NCBI GenBank assembly: GCA_036873135.1 | Contig: JAPTYO010000023.1 | Location: 3,545,834 to 3,609,833, forward strand | From: Clarkia xantiana subsp. parviflora | Taxonomy: Eukaryota > Streptophyta > Magnoliopsida > Myrtales > Onagraceae | Direction of reading: 5' to 3' | Length of the DNA: 64,000 nucleotides | Shown here: piece by piece, positions 10,881-24,700 of the stretch | Numbering within the stretch: position 1 is the stretch's first letter | Layout of the letters: every line of letters starts with the position of its first letter | The notes under the pieces: model-generated | Seen by the model: the letters and a program-made list of their open reading frames with translations, nothing else | Told to the model about the DNA's origin: nothing | Database searches by the model: none | Position numbers and translations under genes: made by a program

Positions 10881-11035
10881 TAATAGGAATATAGTATAGG
10901 GATGTTATTAATATATATTAAATAGCTTAGGGGCAATGTTAATCGAAGAAGTAACTGAGGTTACAATAGAATTATTACTTCATAATTTATGTAGCAAATA
11001 AGTTGTACGGAGAAATGAATAATGAATGAATGAAA
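10879..11035. mobile_element. LTR remnant, copy 1
   Basis: The segment from GAATATAGTATAGGGATGT to GAATGAATGAA matches 12738-12883, sharing the TTAGGGGCAATGTTAATC and GCAAATAAGTTGTACG blocks. A TGAATGAATGAAA tract of this kind is usual near the R/U5 part of plant Ty3/Gypsy LTRs. It is truncated on the right. Confidence 0.5.
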
Positions 11036-11136
11036 AATAGCCTAGAGGTTAAAATATCTACAGCACCCTTCAGGTATTGAGAACCTAATCTGATACGGAA
11101 AAATAATAAAAAATAGTAAGCGAGATACATTCATTG

Positions 11137-11509
11137 GAGTTTTTAACCGATATAAGCCTTCATGGACAACCAAATACAAATATAGAATGCATGAAAAAAT
11201 AATTACAAATCTAAGGCAAACCGAGATTTCACATCTCGGTTTGGATTTTTTTCATCCAAACCGAGATGTGAAATCTCGGTTTGGATTTTTTTTTTTTTTT
11301 TTTTTAAGGGTTTAGGGTTTTTTAGTGCCCTAAACCCTAAAAAAAAAAAAAAAAAAAAAAATCCAAACCGAGATTTCACATCTCGGTTTGGATGAAAAAA
11401 TCCAAATCGAGATGTGAAATCTCGGTTTGCCTTAGATTTGTAATTTTTTTTTCATACAGTCTATATTTGTATTTGGTTGTCCATGAAGGTTTATATCGGT
11501 CAAAAACTC
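11137..11509. mobile_element. Palindromic MULE-type MITE, 373 bp
   Basis: The whole element is one inverted repeat. Its two arms of about 180 bp run from GAGTTTTTAACCGATATAA to its mirror. It is flanked by a perfect 9-bp direct repeat CATTCATTG (11128-11136 and 11510-11518), as expected for Mutator-type insertion. Each arm contains an alternating AACCGAGATTTCACATCTCGG palindrome. The centre holds TTTAGGG and its reverse CCCTAAA between poly-T and poly-A runs. It has no coding capacity. Confidence 0.85.
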
Positions 11510-11813
11510 CATTCATTGTGCATAACTGCTGATGATTACTTATCTAGGGTTTGACAAAAAAAATACTTATCTAGGGCTGATTCATTCTTATTAATTGTGA
11601 GGCTGCTGCATTGTTGATTTACTGTTGTGTCCACAAGGTGTTCGTGAAAATGCCAATGAGAAAATTATGGTGTATTTTGGTGATTGTTGTTGATTTGTTA
11701 GTAGTATTGGTTTACTGCATGCAATTGATATGTATATAATGGGTATGAGGGTTTATCTTGCTAAGATGTAATACCAATTTAAATCAATAACTGAGAAATT
11801 CACACTTGCATCT

Positions 11814-12230
11814 TTGAAAGAACACATTTGTCTCAATTCAGGAGTTGATGAGGTAGATCTTACTCGAGTAGATGAATCGAGTCGATACCTTCTATTCACA
11901 ATATATGATTGTTGGTACCGAATTTTCGGGGAGGTCCTACTTGAGGTTTTCTCCAAAATTTCTCATTGGGATTGTGCAAAAAAGATTATACAATATGCAA
12001 AATCTCAATTTCTAGTTCAGTTTGACTCCATCCTTAATGCCCGAGTTGTTCCTAAGATGGTTATGAATGACCAGTACATTTATGAAAACTGTTGTCGGCT
12101 TCTGATTCAATTTTTTCATCGGAAAATCAATGAAGAACTAGAAGAGCCCTTCTATAGTGATATGGAGAAACCTCTTCTTGATGAAGTGTGTGATCGAAAC
12201 AACCATGATGAAGAATTGGATATTGTTTGA
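11814..12230 (+). pseudogene. RRM-like (PTB-type) reading frame fragment
   Basis: This is a 138-codon frame. Residues 25-105 resemble one RNA-recognition motif of plant polypyrimidine-tract-binding proteins: LLFTIYDCWYRI matches the first strand region, FLVQFDS matches RNP1, and YIYENCCRLLIQF matches the typical IYDGCCxLxIQF end. Identity is low and the acidic C-terminus is unlike PTB. It lies between two related LTR remnants. A second short frame at 12227-12439 follows in another phase and is not recognised. A decayed captured gene piece is likely; an expressed small protein is possible. Confidence 0.4.
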
Positions 12231-12479
12231 GTTGTTATTTTTTTATTGGCGAATGGAAAGTTAATGATATTGGCTTTGAAAGCATTGCAGATATCCAAGA
12301 GCATATTCTACATATCCTTAATTTGCGGGGGAACATTTTGGTGTCCAATGATTACGAGTCGATCAAGTCGCCTCCCATGACATCCATTGATTCTTTCCAG
12401 CTGGAGGAATTCGATCATTTTCAAATAGCTACACTTTAATCCACAATCAAAGTTCAACAATACCTTATACTCAAGAAAT

Positions 12480-13017
12480 TGGTTTCAACATGCATCAATG
12501 AGTTGTTCCTTAATTCGATCGCTCAACGACATTAATTTGATGAAGTTTATACTTAGGGATGGATATGTCTTCTTGAGGAGAACAATCGTTCGAGATTATT
12601 ATGGCTTCAATGGTCCAAAAATTCTCAAGTAGCATTCGCCTTTACTTGGTCGCTTATTCGGGATTATGATGAGTTTAATGCTCTCGGTCACCTTGAGGAC
12701 AATGTATTTTTAAAGGATAGGTAATATTATGATATGAATATAGTATAGGGATGTCATTAGTATATGTTTAATAGATTAGGGGCAATGTTAATCTAAGAAG
12801 TAATTGAGGGTTAAAGTAGTGTTATTATTTCGTAGTTTTAATAGCAAATAAGTTGTACGAAGAGAGGATTAATGAATGAATGAAAGTTATTTCTTTCCGT
12901 GTTCTCTACTCCTCGATTCTTTTGGTTTTTTCTCTCTTTTGAATTCTTTATCTCTTTTGAATTCAATCTGAATTTTCTTCTTTTTCTTTTTCTTACGATC
13001 AATTTCGGATTGTAACA
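12480..13017 (+). mobile_element. Ty3/Gypsy-like remnant with LTR copy 2
   Basis: The stretch 12640-12715 can be read as the end of a Gypsy polyprotein (TWSLIRDYDEFNALGHLEDNVF, similar to the usual W-D-F-x-LEDKV end). It is followed by an LTR-like segment from about 12733 to 13017 that ends in TTCGGATTGTAACA. That segment matches the remnant at 10879-11035. It is heavily decayed and no complete domain remains. Confidence 0.45.
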
Positions 13018-13561
13018 CTGAGTTCAACGGAATCGGGTCTGAAGACGCTGGAGTCGGCCTGGGTTCGATGTGGCGGTCTACCTACTAAATTGCAAAATAA
13101 TATTAAGTTCAAATATATAGACCGGAGCCACCAAGGGACAAAAATGTACAATTGTCATTTGAACTTTTTATAATTTGTAGATTTTACCGTGAAATTTGTA
13201 ATTATTATCCATCTATTTCAATTTGTAGTTATTTTCTTTTAACTCGACGTTGGTTTAACAAAAAAAAAAAACGAATATTAGCCCCAAAAAAGCCCAAATT
13301 GTCTTTTCAGATTTATATATATTTTCTTTTGCCGTTATTTTTCAGACATGAAAGGTGGTAGACTGGTGACACTGCCGGTTCGCTCAAAACCGGCTGTATT
13401 TTTTTTCCAATTGATTTCATTGAATAACTTCGGAAGTTTGATTGAGCCTTTCAGCAATGCAATTGAGGAACTGGAGTCGCTTAGACAAAGAAGAGGAGGA
13501 AAAACGAAGACGCTGAGCAGAGCGCGAAAACTGAATCATTTTCCACTCTACAGATTCATCC
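13018..13561. other. Upstream region and leader of COG5
   Basis: This holds a short piece of the 24-bp repeat (13020-13075), then AT-rich DNA. The COG5 leader probably starts after about 13330. An ATG at 13348 opens a frame that overlaps the COG5 start in another phase (to 13704). Whether it lies in the mature leader is unknown. Confidence 0.4.
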
Positions 13562-16500
13562 ATGGCGTCACCAGCAGCACTTCAGCGATCTCCAATGTCT
13601 TCCTCATCACCGTCTTCTCCTCTCCAACGCCTCTCCACGTTCAAGACCGGCGCATCCACCGCCACATCGTCATCGACCACCACTTCTGCTGCCTCCCCAC
13701 TTGACACCTTCGCCAATGATCCCATCTTCTCCGCCTTTCTCTCTCCGTCTTTCTCCTCCACCTCCTTCTCATCCGCCGCCCTATCCTCCGGCTCCCCTGC
13801 TTCAACCGCCGAGAAACTGCATAACGCCATCCGGCTCCTCGAGTCCCAGCTCCGCTCCGAGGTCCTCTCCCGCCATCATGACCTGCTCTCTCAGCTATCT
13901 TCGCTCAAATCGGCGGAACAGTCGCTCTCCACTGTCCGATCTGCTGTATCCTCGCTTCAGTCTTCGGTACGCCGCATCAGATCGGAGCTCTCTGAGCCAT
14001 ACTCCACTATCAGATCTAAGTCTCTCCAGCTCTCCAACCTCCACCGCTCCACTGAGCTCCTCCAGCACACCATCCGCGCCCTTCGATTATCCAAGAAACT
14101 TCGGGACATGGCACCGGATCCGATTACGGATCCTGAAAAGTTTGATCTCGCCAAGGCTGCGCAGCTGCATTGTGAGTTCCTAGGGCTCTGCGAGGAGTAT
14201 GAGCTTGGGGGAGTTGATGCGATTGATGAAGAGCTCAAGTACGTTAGGGAGATCGGAGAGAAGACGAGGATAGAGGCTATGAAGGTTCTAGAGAGAGGAA
14301 TGGAAGGTTTAAATCAGGCTGAAGTAGGAACTGGATTGCAGGTATTCTATAATCTTGGTGAGTTGAAGGGTACTGTGGAACAGTTGGTTACTAAGTACAA
14401 GGGCATTGGAGTGAAGAGCATTAATGCGGCACTTGATATGAAGGCGATATCAGTAGGTAGTGGTGGGTTTGGACCAGGAGGGATTAGGGGGAGTGGGACT
14501 CCTCATATTGGTGGAGGTGTGAAGGCAAGAGAAGCTCTTTGGAAAAGAATTGAATACTGTATGGATCAGTTGCATTCAGTTGTAGTTGCGGTATGGCACT
14601 TGCAGAGGGTGCTTTCCAAGAAAAGAGATCCGTTTACTCATTTTTTGCTGATCGAAGAGGTTATTCAGGTAATAGTCTAACATTTTGGTCTTCTCCTTAG
14701 TTGTATTCTGATTTTCATGAAATGATTGAAAGGTTTGAGTCTGCTGGCATATAATTGTTAGTATTATGAATGGATAGGATAAACAAACTAGTTGTTGCTA
14801 TCTGGATAAATGGAAATCGATTTTCTCTTTAGGATGTACTTAGAGCTGTGACTGATAACTTTTACGTGGTATAGACTATAGAAGAGTTTCAGCAATTCAA
14901 TCCATCGCATAGTGAAGGTCAACTATCATTTTCTGGATAATTAAGAATTAACATTTAAAGTTGTTCCATGGTAACCTATGTAATATGTATGTAGCTGCTA
15001 TCCTTTGTATTTTGCAGAAGTTCTGATTTAACTAGCATGTCTTTACTGGAAAGAAAACTAGGCTCTCTAGTGGACCTATCCTTATTTTACTTTTTTCCAT
15101 TGCCTAGCTGCAAGAATTTTTCTCTGGTCTTTGAAGGTTCATAAAATTCAGTTTTCAGAGGTATATAGACGTACCCATATTTAAGCTTGAAAATGAATTC
15201 AATAAAATATGAAATTTAGACCTGTTTTGCATTAACACTGGGAAATTTGGGTTGTAATAATCTGCTTTTAGTTGGCAAAAAAAATAGTCGTGAAAGCTTG
15301 ATTTTTCTTACAGCTGTTTTCCTTGGTTGATTAGGTTTGAATGTGAAGCTGTGATGTGGCCATTTCTTTTAGTTAGATTTGACAGCTTGCTTCTGGTTTA
15401 GTTGAGTATTGCGTCATATTTTATGATGTATTCGCTAGCCATCTAAATCCTAGTATCGCACCTGTGATCATGTTTGAAGATATAAAGATTTTAAGAAGAA
15501 TTAAATAAATGTTCCAGAAAACTGGATGAGATATTAATCCAGGAGATGAGATTATGTGAACAGAAAACTAATGAAAAGAAAGTCAATTTCTCTGTTACTC
15601 CCTTAGCAACTATGCTGTCATCTAAGTTATATCTGGATTTTGTCCCTTCTTGAGTTTGCTAAACTGCAGTGGTTGTTTCCTTTCCACAATTGTAAACAAA
15701 CTATATAACTTGTTGTTTCATCCATTTGGTATTCCCCCTCATTTGTTCCCAATTCTTACTCTTGCTTATGTTGTTCTTATTTAGGAGGGTGATCCAATGT
15801 TGACAGATCGCGTTTGGGAAGCACTTGTCAAGGCTTTCGCTAGTCAAATGAAATCTGCATTCACTGCTTCAAGTTTTGTGAAAGAGATTTTTACAATGGG
15901 ATACCCAAAGATGTTCTCCATGGTAGAAAATCTTCTTGAACGGATTTCACGAGACACGGATGTCAAGGGGGTCTTACCAGCTCTTACTTCTGACGGGAAA
16001 GATCAAATGGTTGTAGCTATAGAGATATTCCAGACTGCTTACTTGGCACTCTGCCTTACCCGCATCTCCGATCTTGCTAATAATGTTTTTCCAGTCTCCA
16101 GCCGTGGAAGCACCCCCTCCAAAGAACATATCTCAAGAATTGTATCACGCATCCAAGAAGAGATTGAAGCTGTTCAGTTTGATGGGCGCCTAACTCTCCT
16201 TGTCTTGCACGAGATTGGTAAAGGTTTGCTCCTGCTAGCACAGCGAGCTGAATACCAGGTAATTGATTTAGTTCATAAATCATGCTGGAACTAGCTATTT
16301 AGACAGCAAACATTTTTCTTATATCTAAAGGCCAAGTTTTCAGATAAAGAGGGCTACTTTATAGTTAAAAGATACAGTTTTAACAGGAAAATACAGTTTT
16401 AGAGACTAGATTTTTACATTGATCTTGACAAAATTGTAATTAATGAATATATTCTTGATATTGCTTTTGAATGACAGATATCCACTGGTCCTGAAGCACG

Positions 16501-17413
16501 GCAAGTGACTGGTCCTGCAACAATCGCGCAACTAAAGAACTTCGCAATATGTCAGCACCTACAAGACATTCACACCCGCATATCCGCTATATTGAGGACA
16601 CTTCCAGCTGTTGCTGCTGATGTGTTATCTCCCTCGCTTGGTGCAATCTATGGAGTTGCCTGCGACTCAGTCACACCCTTATTCCAAGCAATGCACGAGC
16701 GTCTTGAATCTTGCATCCTCCAAATTCACGACCAGAAGCTTGGAGCTTTAGGAATGGATGCCGGCATGGACAACAACGTCTCTCCATACATGGAGGAACT
16801 GCAAAAGGCCATCCTTCACTTCCGAAGTGAGTTTCTTGCAAGACTCTTGCCTTCTGCTACTGGGTCAGAAACCATCTGCACCCGTTTTCTGAGAAACATG
16901 GCTACTAGGGTTCTTACCTTCTTCATCAGACACGCATCTCTCATACGACCTCTATCCGAATCCGGGAAGCTTCGATTGGCCAGAGACATGGCTGAGCTGG
17001 AATTATCAGTCAGTCAAAACTTGTTCAAAGTGGAGCAGCTTGGTTCGCCATACCGAGCTCTTCGAGCATTCAGGCCTCTTATTTTCTTGGAAACCTCTCA
17101 ACTCGGATCATCACCTCTTCTTCAAGATCTACCTCTAAGCGTCATTCTCCATCATCTATACACCCGAGGACCTGAGGAGTTACAGTCGCCATTGCAGCGG
17201 AATAAGCTCACTCCTTTGCAGTACTCACTGTGGCTGGATTCTCAAGGGGAGGATCAGATATGGAAAGGGATAAAGGCAACAATGGATGATTATGCAGCAA
17301 AGGTGAGGGCAAGAGGGGACAAGGAGTTCAGCCCTGTGTATCCCCTCATGCTACAGCTAGGGTCATCATTATCGGATGATTCTGGAGCTTCTTCTGCACC
17401 ACAGAAGTACTGA
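13562..17413 (+). CDS. COG5: Conserved oligomeric Golgi complex subunit 5
   Basis: Three exons (13562-14668, 15785-16258, 16478-17413) give 838 residues, close to the roughly 830 of Arabidopsis COG5. COG5 is part of lobe B of the COG tethering complex, which acts on the cytosolic face of the Golgi in retrograde vesicle traffic and keeps glycosylation enzymes in place. The first 60 residues are Ser/Pro/Thr-rich. The hallmark LDTFANDPIFSAFLSPSFSS then leads into the coiled-coil N-terminal domain (about 75-190). Long conserved blocks follow (KVLERGMEGLNQAEVGTGLQ; LQRVLSKKRDPFTHFLL; RALRAFRPLIFLETSQ; DQIWKGIKATMDDYA). All introns are phase 0 with GT-AG ends, and intron 1 (1.1 kb) holds nothing notable. 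The ATG at 13562 matches the usual MASPAA start. Confidence 0.96.
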
Positions 17414-18615
17414 TACGGCTAGATTTCACTCAGGTACGTTGAATTACTGCGGTAAATGTTCCTTTGTGTCCTTGAAAGTTGAAAGCAGCGAGTTAAAGGG
17501 ATTCGGATATGATTCATGTCTTCACTGCACCAATACGTGCATTGTTTAATAAGGCATTTGTGTAGAGTAGATATTGTTTTTGTTACTGCTGAGGAGGCTA
17601 GTTGTTTCTATGCCTATTGTGGTGTTTTAGGGGATGTTGTAGAAGAGGAAAATAGAGAAAAGTTTGCAATATACAAATTTCATGGAATAGTTAAAGAAAT
17701 AGGGAATTGAGATTTCTTATTTACATATTTGCTTTGCGGAATTCAGCTTGAAATGGAACCCGAATTCCAAACGGGTTGAGGAATATAGAATCTAGGATAT
17801 TAATGAAAAGACAAGTGTACTCTTGACTCCGGCCAGTTACAATCCAAAAATTTAATGTTCCAAAGACAAGTCCTCTGTGGCTCCAGCCAAAGCCTCCAGT
17901 CAGGGCTCCGATCGAGGCCGGAACGCTTTTAATTTGAAGCTTTCTAATCCGATTGGAGCTCCAGAGGACCTCAATTAAGGCTAAAAGGCTCCAAATCGAA
18001 GCTTTCTGGATACGGTTGGAGTTGCTCGTATCGGGGCAGGAGTGCTCCGAATCAGAGCTACCCGACCCCATAGGTGACGGAAGGTGACGGAAGGTGACGG
18101 AGTAATATTTACTTACACGGATGTAGCTAGCTTAGGTGACGGTCCCGGGAAGATGACAATAATGAAGTGTGTATAGGAGCTCGAATTTGACTGTCGGTTT
18201 CGTCGGAATTGACTTCTCTAAAGTAATCACACTGAGACACCACATTTTAACAAATTTGAAACATTGGACACTACAGTTTAACATTTAAAACTTAAGACAC
18301 CTAATTTAATTTTGAGATAGGGTAAACCTTGAATAGTTTTTTAGTTATTAACCCTATTTTTTTAAAGCCAAAAATCCCTATTCCTAATCAATCATGCTGT
18401 TCTTTTAGTCTCATTTGGTAGAAAGAGAAACAGTCGAATCATAAAGAAACCAAAGATGATAATCCATAAGGATAAATTCCCCATCTCCATTGCATTGTTC
18501 AAAATACCCACCACAATGCATAACCTAGTTCTCAAAATCAAAGCACAAGTCAGAACCCAAAATACCATCTTCCTTCCAGTAACCAAACCCTAGTTCACTA
18601 AGGATTTGGGCAGAA
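17414..18615. other. Intergenic region between COG5 and RPL18A
   Basis: The first 300 bp are probably the COG5 3' region. 17780-18065 is a GC-rich stretch built from GGCTCC, ATCGGAGC and AAGCTTTC motifs, similar in style to the core of the MITE at 27969-28829. A three-copy 10-bp repeat AGGTGACGGA lies at 18072-18101. 18230-18400 is AT-rich and holds repeated GACAC(C/T) phrases. No gene is seen. Confidence 0.5.
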
Positions 18616-20426
<1,811 letters not shown>

Positions 20427-20540
20427 GATGGAGCTTCTGCTGCAGTTTTGCTGCCTCCGCCGTCTCCTGCAAAATGTCCTTCCTCTTGTATAAGGAAGAT
20501 GGAAGATGGAAGCAATAAAAAGCGTGTGAATAAGAGCGCC

Positions 20541-20618
20541 AAACCCTAGTCCTCACAGTTCGCTTTATAGGCCGGAATGGGCCATTTAGAATGGGCAAAT
20601 CTATTCAATTGTTGGGCC
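20541..20618 (-). promoter_or_regulatory. RPL18A promoter: telo-box, TATA and site II motifs
   Basis: The + strand reads AAACCCTA at 20541-20548 (telo-box). TTTATA at 20564-20569 gives TATAAA on the gene strand. TGGGCC is found at 20578-20583 and 20613-20618, with TGGGCA at 20592-20597. Telo-boxes combined with TGGGCY (site II) elements are the known signature of plant ribosomal-protein and growth-linked promoters. Confidence 0.65.
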
Positions 20619-20639
20619 TCCTTCCCCATATATAGTGGC

Positions 20640-21759
20640 TTAGTGTGAAAATTCGTGTTATTGTGGATTAATAATCGTATCGTGTTAAATTTACTGAAGA
20701 TAAACATGTATAGTAAATTTTTCGTGTTACATTTTACAAATACGAATACGATACATTATTTTTTGTGTGTATTCGTGTCATGATATCGTATTAAATTCTT
20801 CAGATGTATGTTTTAAAATGAGATTTTTAAGAAAAAAAATATAAATAATGAATATAATATAACAAATAACTATGTATGTATGTATTCATAAGATGGTAAT
20901 ATATGGTTGACAAACTCTAAAAATTGAAAACTTAAATGGAGTTTTAAAATTTATTAAATAAGATCTATTAAAAAAAATACTCAAAAACTACACTTAGTAT
21001 CACAACATTATCGTGTGTCGTATTATAATACTTAAATACGACCATGACACGAATATTATATCTTGTTTATCGTGTTTGTGCTATCTTTCTGATGCTTGCA
21101 CAAATATGATTTTTTTTCGTGCGTGTCATGACATCTAACACGTGAATACCACCGTTAAGATGCGAATTTTAGTATTTAATTATTTTTTTTGTAAGACTTT
21201 TAGTTTTTAGTATTACTTCCTCTTTCAACATTATTCGTTGTCGATCTTTGTTTACTCAGATACCTAAATAATTTTAAACCTAATTTATATAGACTTTTGT
21301 GGCAAATTCAAAATTTACCACGATTAAGGTTGGTTGAAGTGTCTACGCATTTTCAATTTGCCCTTACATAATGCTAAGAAAAAACAAATTGATTTAGCTA
21401 AAACTTTCAAAGAATCTTTCTAGAATAGAATACACTCTATCTAGCTACTCTATATATGATCTACTTATTAAGTCAATTACTTAAATGTGTACACATAAAA
21501 CATCTTAGCTCTCTAGTCTAACATTATGAACACAATCACCTACATTTAGCAAAAGAAAGACTTTTGCACATTATTTGTGCTCACACAAGCTTTTGTTGAA
21601 AAATTAACCTTATAGAATTGCAATTCATAATTCACAGATGGTGGCATTTTATATATGTTGTTGGGGTCCCTGCCTATAATGCCCTTCTCATCAAATGCTC
21701 ATATACATACTTATATGGCGCACCAAGCAGACTCGACGAACTCTATTGTGTAAAGTTGG
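20640..21759. other. Intergenic region between RPL18A and ETHE1
   Basis: 20650-21175 is AT-rich with repeated CGTGT and ACACG words (CGTATCGTGTT, GACACGAAT). This style is common in decayed hAT-type elements. The arms near 20650 and 21160 are weakly inverted. 21200-21750 is plain AT-rich sequence, probably including the ETHE1 3' region. No gene is seen. Confidence 0.4.
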
Positions 21760-24700
21760 TTAGTTTGATGCAGATTCAAGTTTCTTCTCAGAAGACAGGT
21801 CCTGCAACCCACACACCATGTTCGCTGGGACTGCTACATCGATCATCTTTGGATATGCAAGCTTCAAATCTGCAGACGGAAGATCCATCCATTACGATCT
21901 ATTATAAGTTTATTATGAACACACTTCTTTTTTACTGCAAAAGGGAGAAAAAGGAAAATAGGACTTACTTTCCATTATGTTTTTGAATGTTTCCTGCAGA
22001 AGAAAGTGAACCGTGTTTCAGCAGTTGAAGGAAAAATAGAGCAGTGGTTTTATCATACCACCGATGTACAACTGTGGCACTACTAACCCGCAAAAAATAA
22101 AAAACACACCTAAAAACAGTCTCAACTATAGGCAGTGTTGCTAATCACTGTCTTAGATTTAAAATGTTTTTCTTCGGTGTCTCAACTATCTTTTGTTGCT
22201 TTTCACTTCTTTTTTCCCCCGACAGGTTCTAGGTTAGAAATAATGTTTTAAGCAACAAATTTCTCCACTTTTCCGAAGCATCATATGTTAATCATGGTTA
22301 ATGGTTATTTGATGCATAAAAAACATGCTTTTGTCCTGTCAATTTTAAGAGAAAAAAATGGAAAGAAATCAATCAATCAGATAGGTGGTACACTGAATAT
22401 CAAAATTTTAAATCTAGAACAGCGATTAGCAACATGACATATAATTGAGATTGTTTTTAGGTTCCTAACTAAAAATTGCAGGTCCCAGAGTAAAGTAGTA
22501 ATTGAGCCCTTAATTTAGTGTGTGTGTGTGATCTGTTGTACTCACAGGTAAGCTCCAACAATGTATATATCTTCAACAACTTTTTTTGTTGGCCAAGCAA
22601 TCTTGGGTTGAAAATAAACAAATCTTTGGCAGTAGTTCAGACGATAGTCATAAAGAGAAACTTTAGTTGATAATTGTTCGGTTGAATTACCTCATCTTTT
22701 GTTAACCTAGGATTATAAAGCATCTCTTCCCCCACAGTACTAACCTGAGTAACACAAAAGCAAATGTTAATAAAAAAAAAAACTATTTGCGCAAGTCGCT
22801 TACAAATAAGAGGCATAAAAGTGTCCTGTCCTTACAGTCAAGCCTTTGTAATCATGCGCAGGGTAGATCAGTGTGTCCTTTGGTAACGTGAAAATCTGAT
22901 CCAATAGAGGAGAAGAGGAGTTAGTTCTATCTATACAGTGTGCTACTTTACAACAGTGAAAAGGGCTAACCACCCATTGAGCATGCTACCTGTGTGTGCA
23001 CCGACTTATAAAGTTGACTTGAACTTCCACCCTGAAAGAGACATCACTTGTTTTAAAAACCAGACAGCCTTACAATGAACTGCATAAGGCCTTCTTTAGA
23101 ACAATCAATTCTTCTTTTACTTACAGGTCATTTGGTCCATGATGTTTGATCACTTTTGAGTTTTATTCCATAATGTTTTTTCTTTTTACCTAGTTTTGGT
23201 ACCATATGTTTGCATATTTTTCTAGCTTTGGTCCGACCGGTACATTCCGTCCATTTTTTCTTAAGTGACATATGAAGTCATGTGATCCACCCAAAACTTT
23301 CAAATTTGAAGGAATTGACACCCTAAACCTAGTTCAATGGGTCAATTCCCCCAAATTTGAACAAAGTTGAAAGTTTAGGGTGGATCACCTGACTTGCACA
23401 TGTCACTTAACGGAAAAAATAGACGGAATGTAACGGTTGGACTAAAACTAGAAAAAATCTGCAAACATATGATACCAAAACTAGGCAAAAAAAACATCAT
23501 GACCAAAACTCAAAAGTAGTCAAATATTACGGACCAAAAGACCTGTTAACCCTTCTTTTTATGATTCATTGGACAGCCAATATCAGTACCCGACTAGGTA
23601 AAAGTAAAACCATCTCTATCCACAATGAAGATGACAACTACCAACGGTATCTTGTGATTTGAATTTTGAAGTTGAAAAGTATTTCAGATGAATAACCTGA
23701 AAATCTGTCCTCCCACAGCCACGGATTAGCAATGCATCCCCAGTGAAAGCCATCCTTGGTTGAGGTTGATTAGGTCCATCTCCAGTAACATAGGTAACGC
23801 ACCCCAATGTGTGTCCCGGAGTAGCCCGAACCTGCCATATAGGGAGATACTCAAAGTTCTTTCACATGAAAATGGGACCAAATTCACTGTTAATTGCATG
23901 TTAGCTTGATCTTGATTTCACTATTGAAAACCATGGTATGTATATTCCATAGACAAAGCAAATAGAAGAAAAATCTAAGTCCTTTCTTTCAGAGCATGCA
24001 TACAACATTCCTCACTGTGAAGTGCACCCGAAGATTTAACCTTTGTTTATTTTTATAGGGTTAAGAACCGAAAAAAATTTCCAACTATAGACCATATTAC
24101 TAATCACTGTCCAAGATTTGAAATGTGGTTATTCGGTGTCCAAACTATCAGATTGGTTGATTTCTACTTATTTTTTACTAAAATTGACGGAACAAAAACA
24201 TGTTTTTTAAGCATTAAATAAGCCTAAATCATAAGCAACAAATCTGATACTTCGCAAAAGTGGAAAACAAAACGTTTTTGTCGCTTAAAACGTCAATTTT
24301 AACGCCAAAACCAGTCGGAAAAAAAAGTGAAAATCAACAAATCTGATAGTTAGTACACGTACACTAAATATCAACATTTTAAATATTGGAAAGTGATTAG
24401 CAACATGTTCTATAGTTGAGACAGTTTTTAGGTTCTAAACCCTTATTTTTTACAAATTATCAATATCAGAATTTCTTAAAATGGGAAAAGGCATATAGCA
24501 TAGTTTATATTATCTTGATAGTGTACCTCCAGAAATAGGTCTCCAAAATAGATCTTGTCCCCAGCTTCAACAAAATGATCAGCTTTTGAATTGCTTGCCC
24601 TTGAAATGACAGACTTCACCCCAGGGACCTTCGTCTGTTACAGACAGCAAATATGAACCTAAGAGACACTCAGAAAATTTCTGCATCGAGCTATACGGTT

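Noticed and set aside
10483..10894. Open frames on both strands with an 8-residue periodicity
   Set aside because: This is a 24-bp tandem repeat. Periodicity in every frame argues against a real protein.
13348..13704. 118-codon frame overlapping the start of COG5
   Set aside because: It runs out of phase into the Ser-rich COG5 N-terminus and has no family resemblance. At most it is an upstream overlapping frame in the leader.
24058..24442. 9-bp target duplication of this MITE
   Set aside because: TTATTTTTA and TTATTTTTT are similar but offset by two bases in AT-rich DNA, so the match may be chance.
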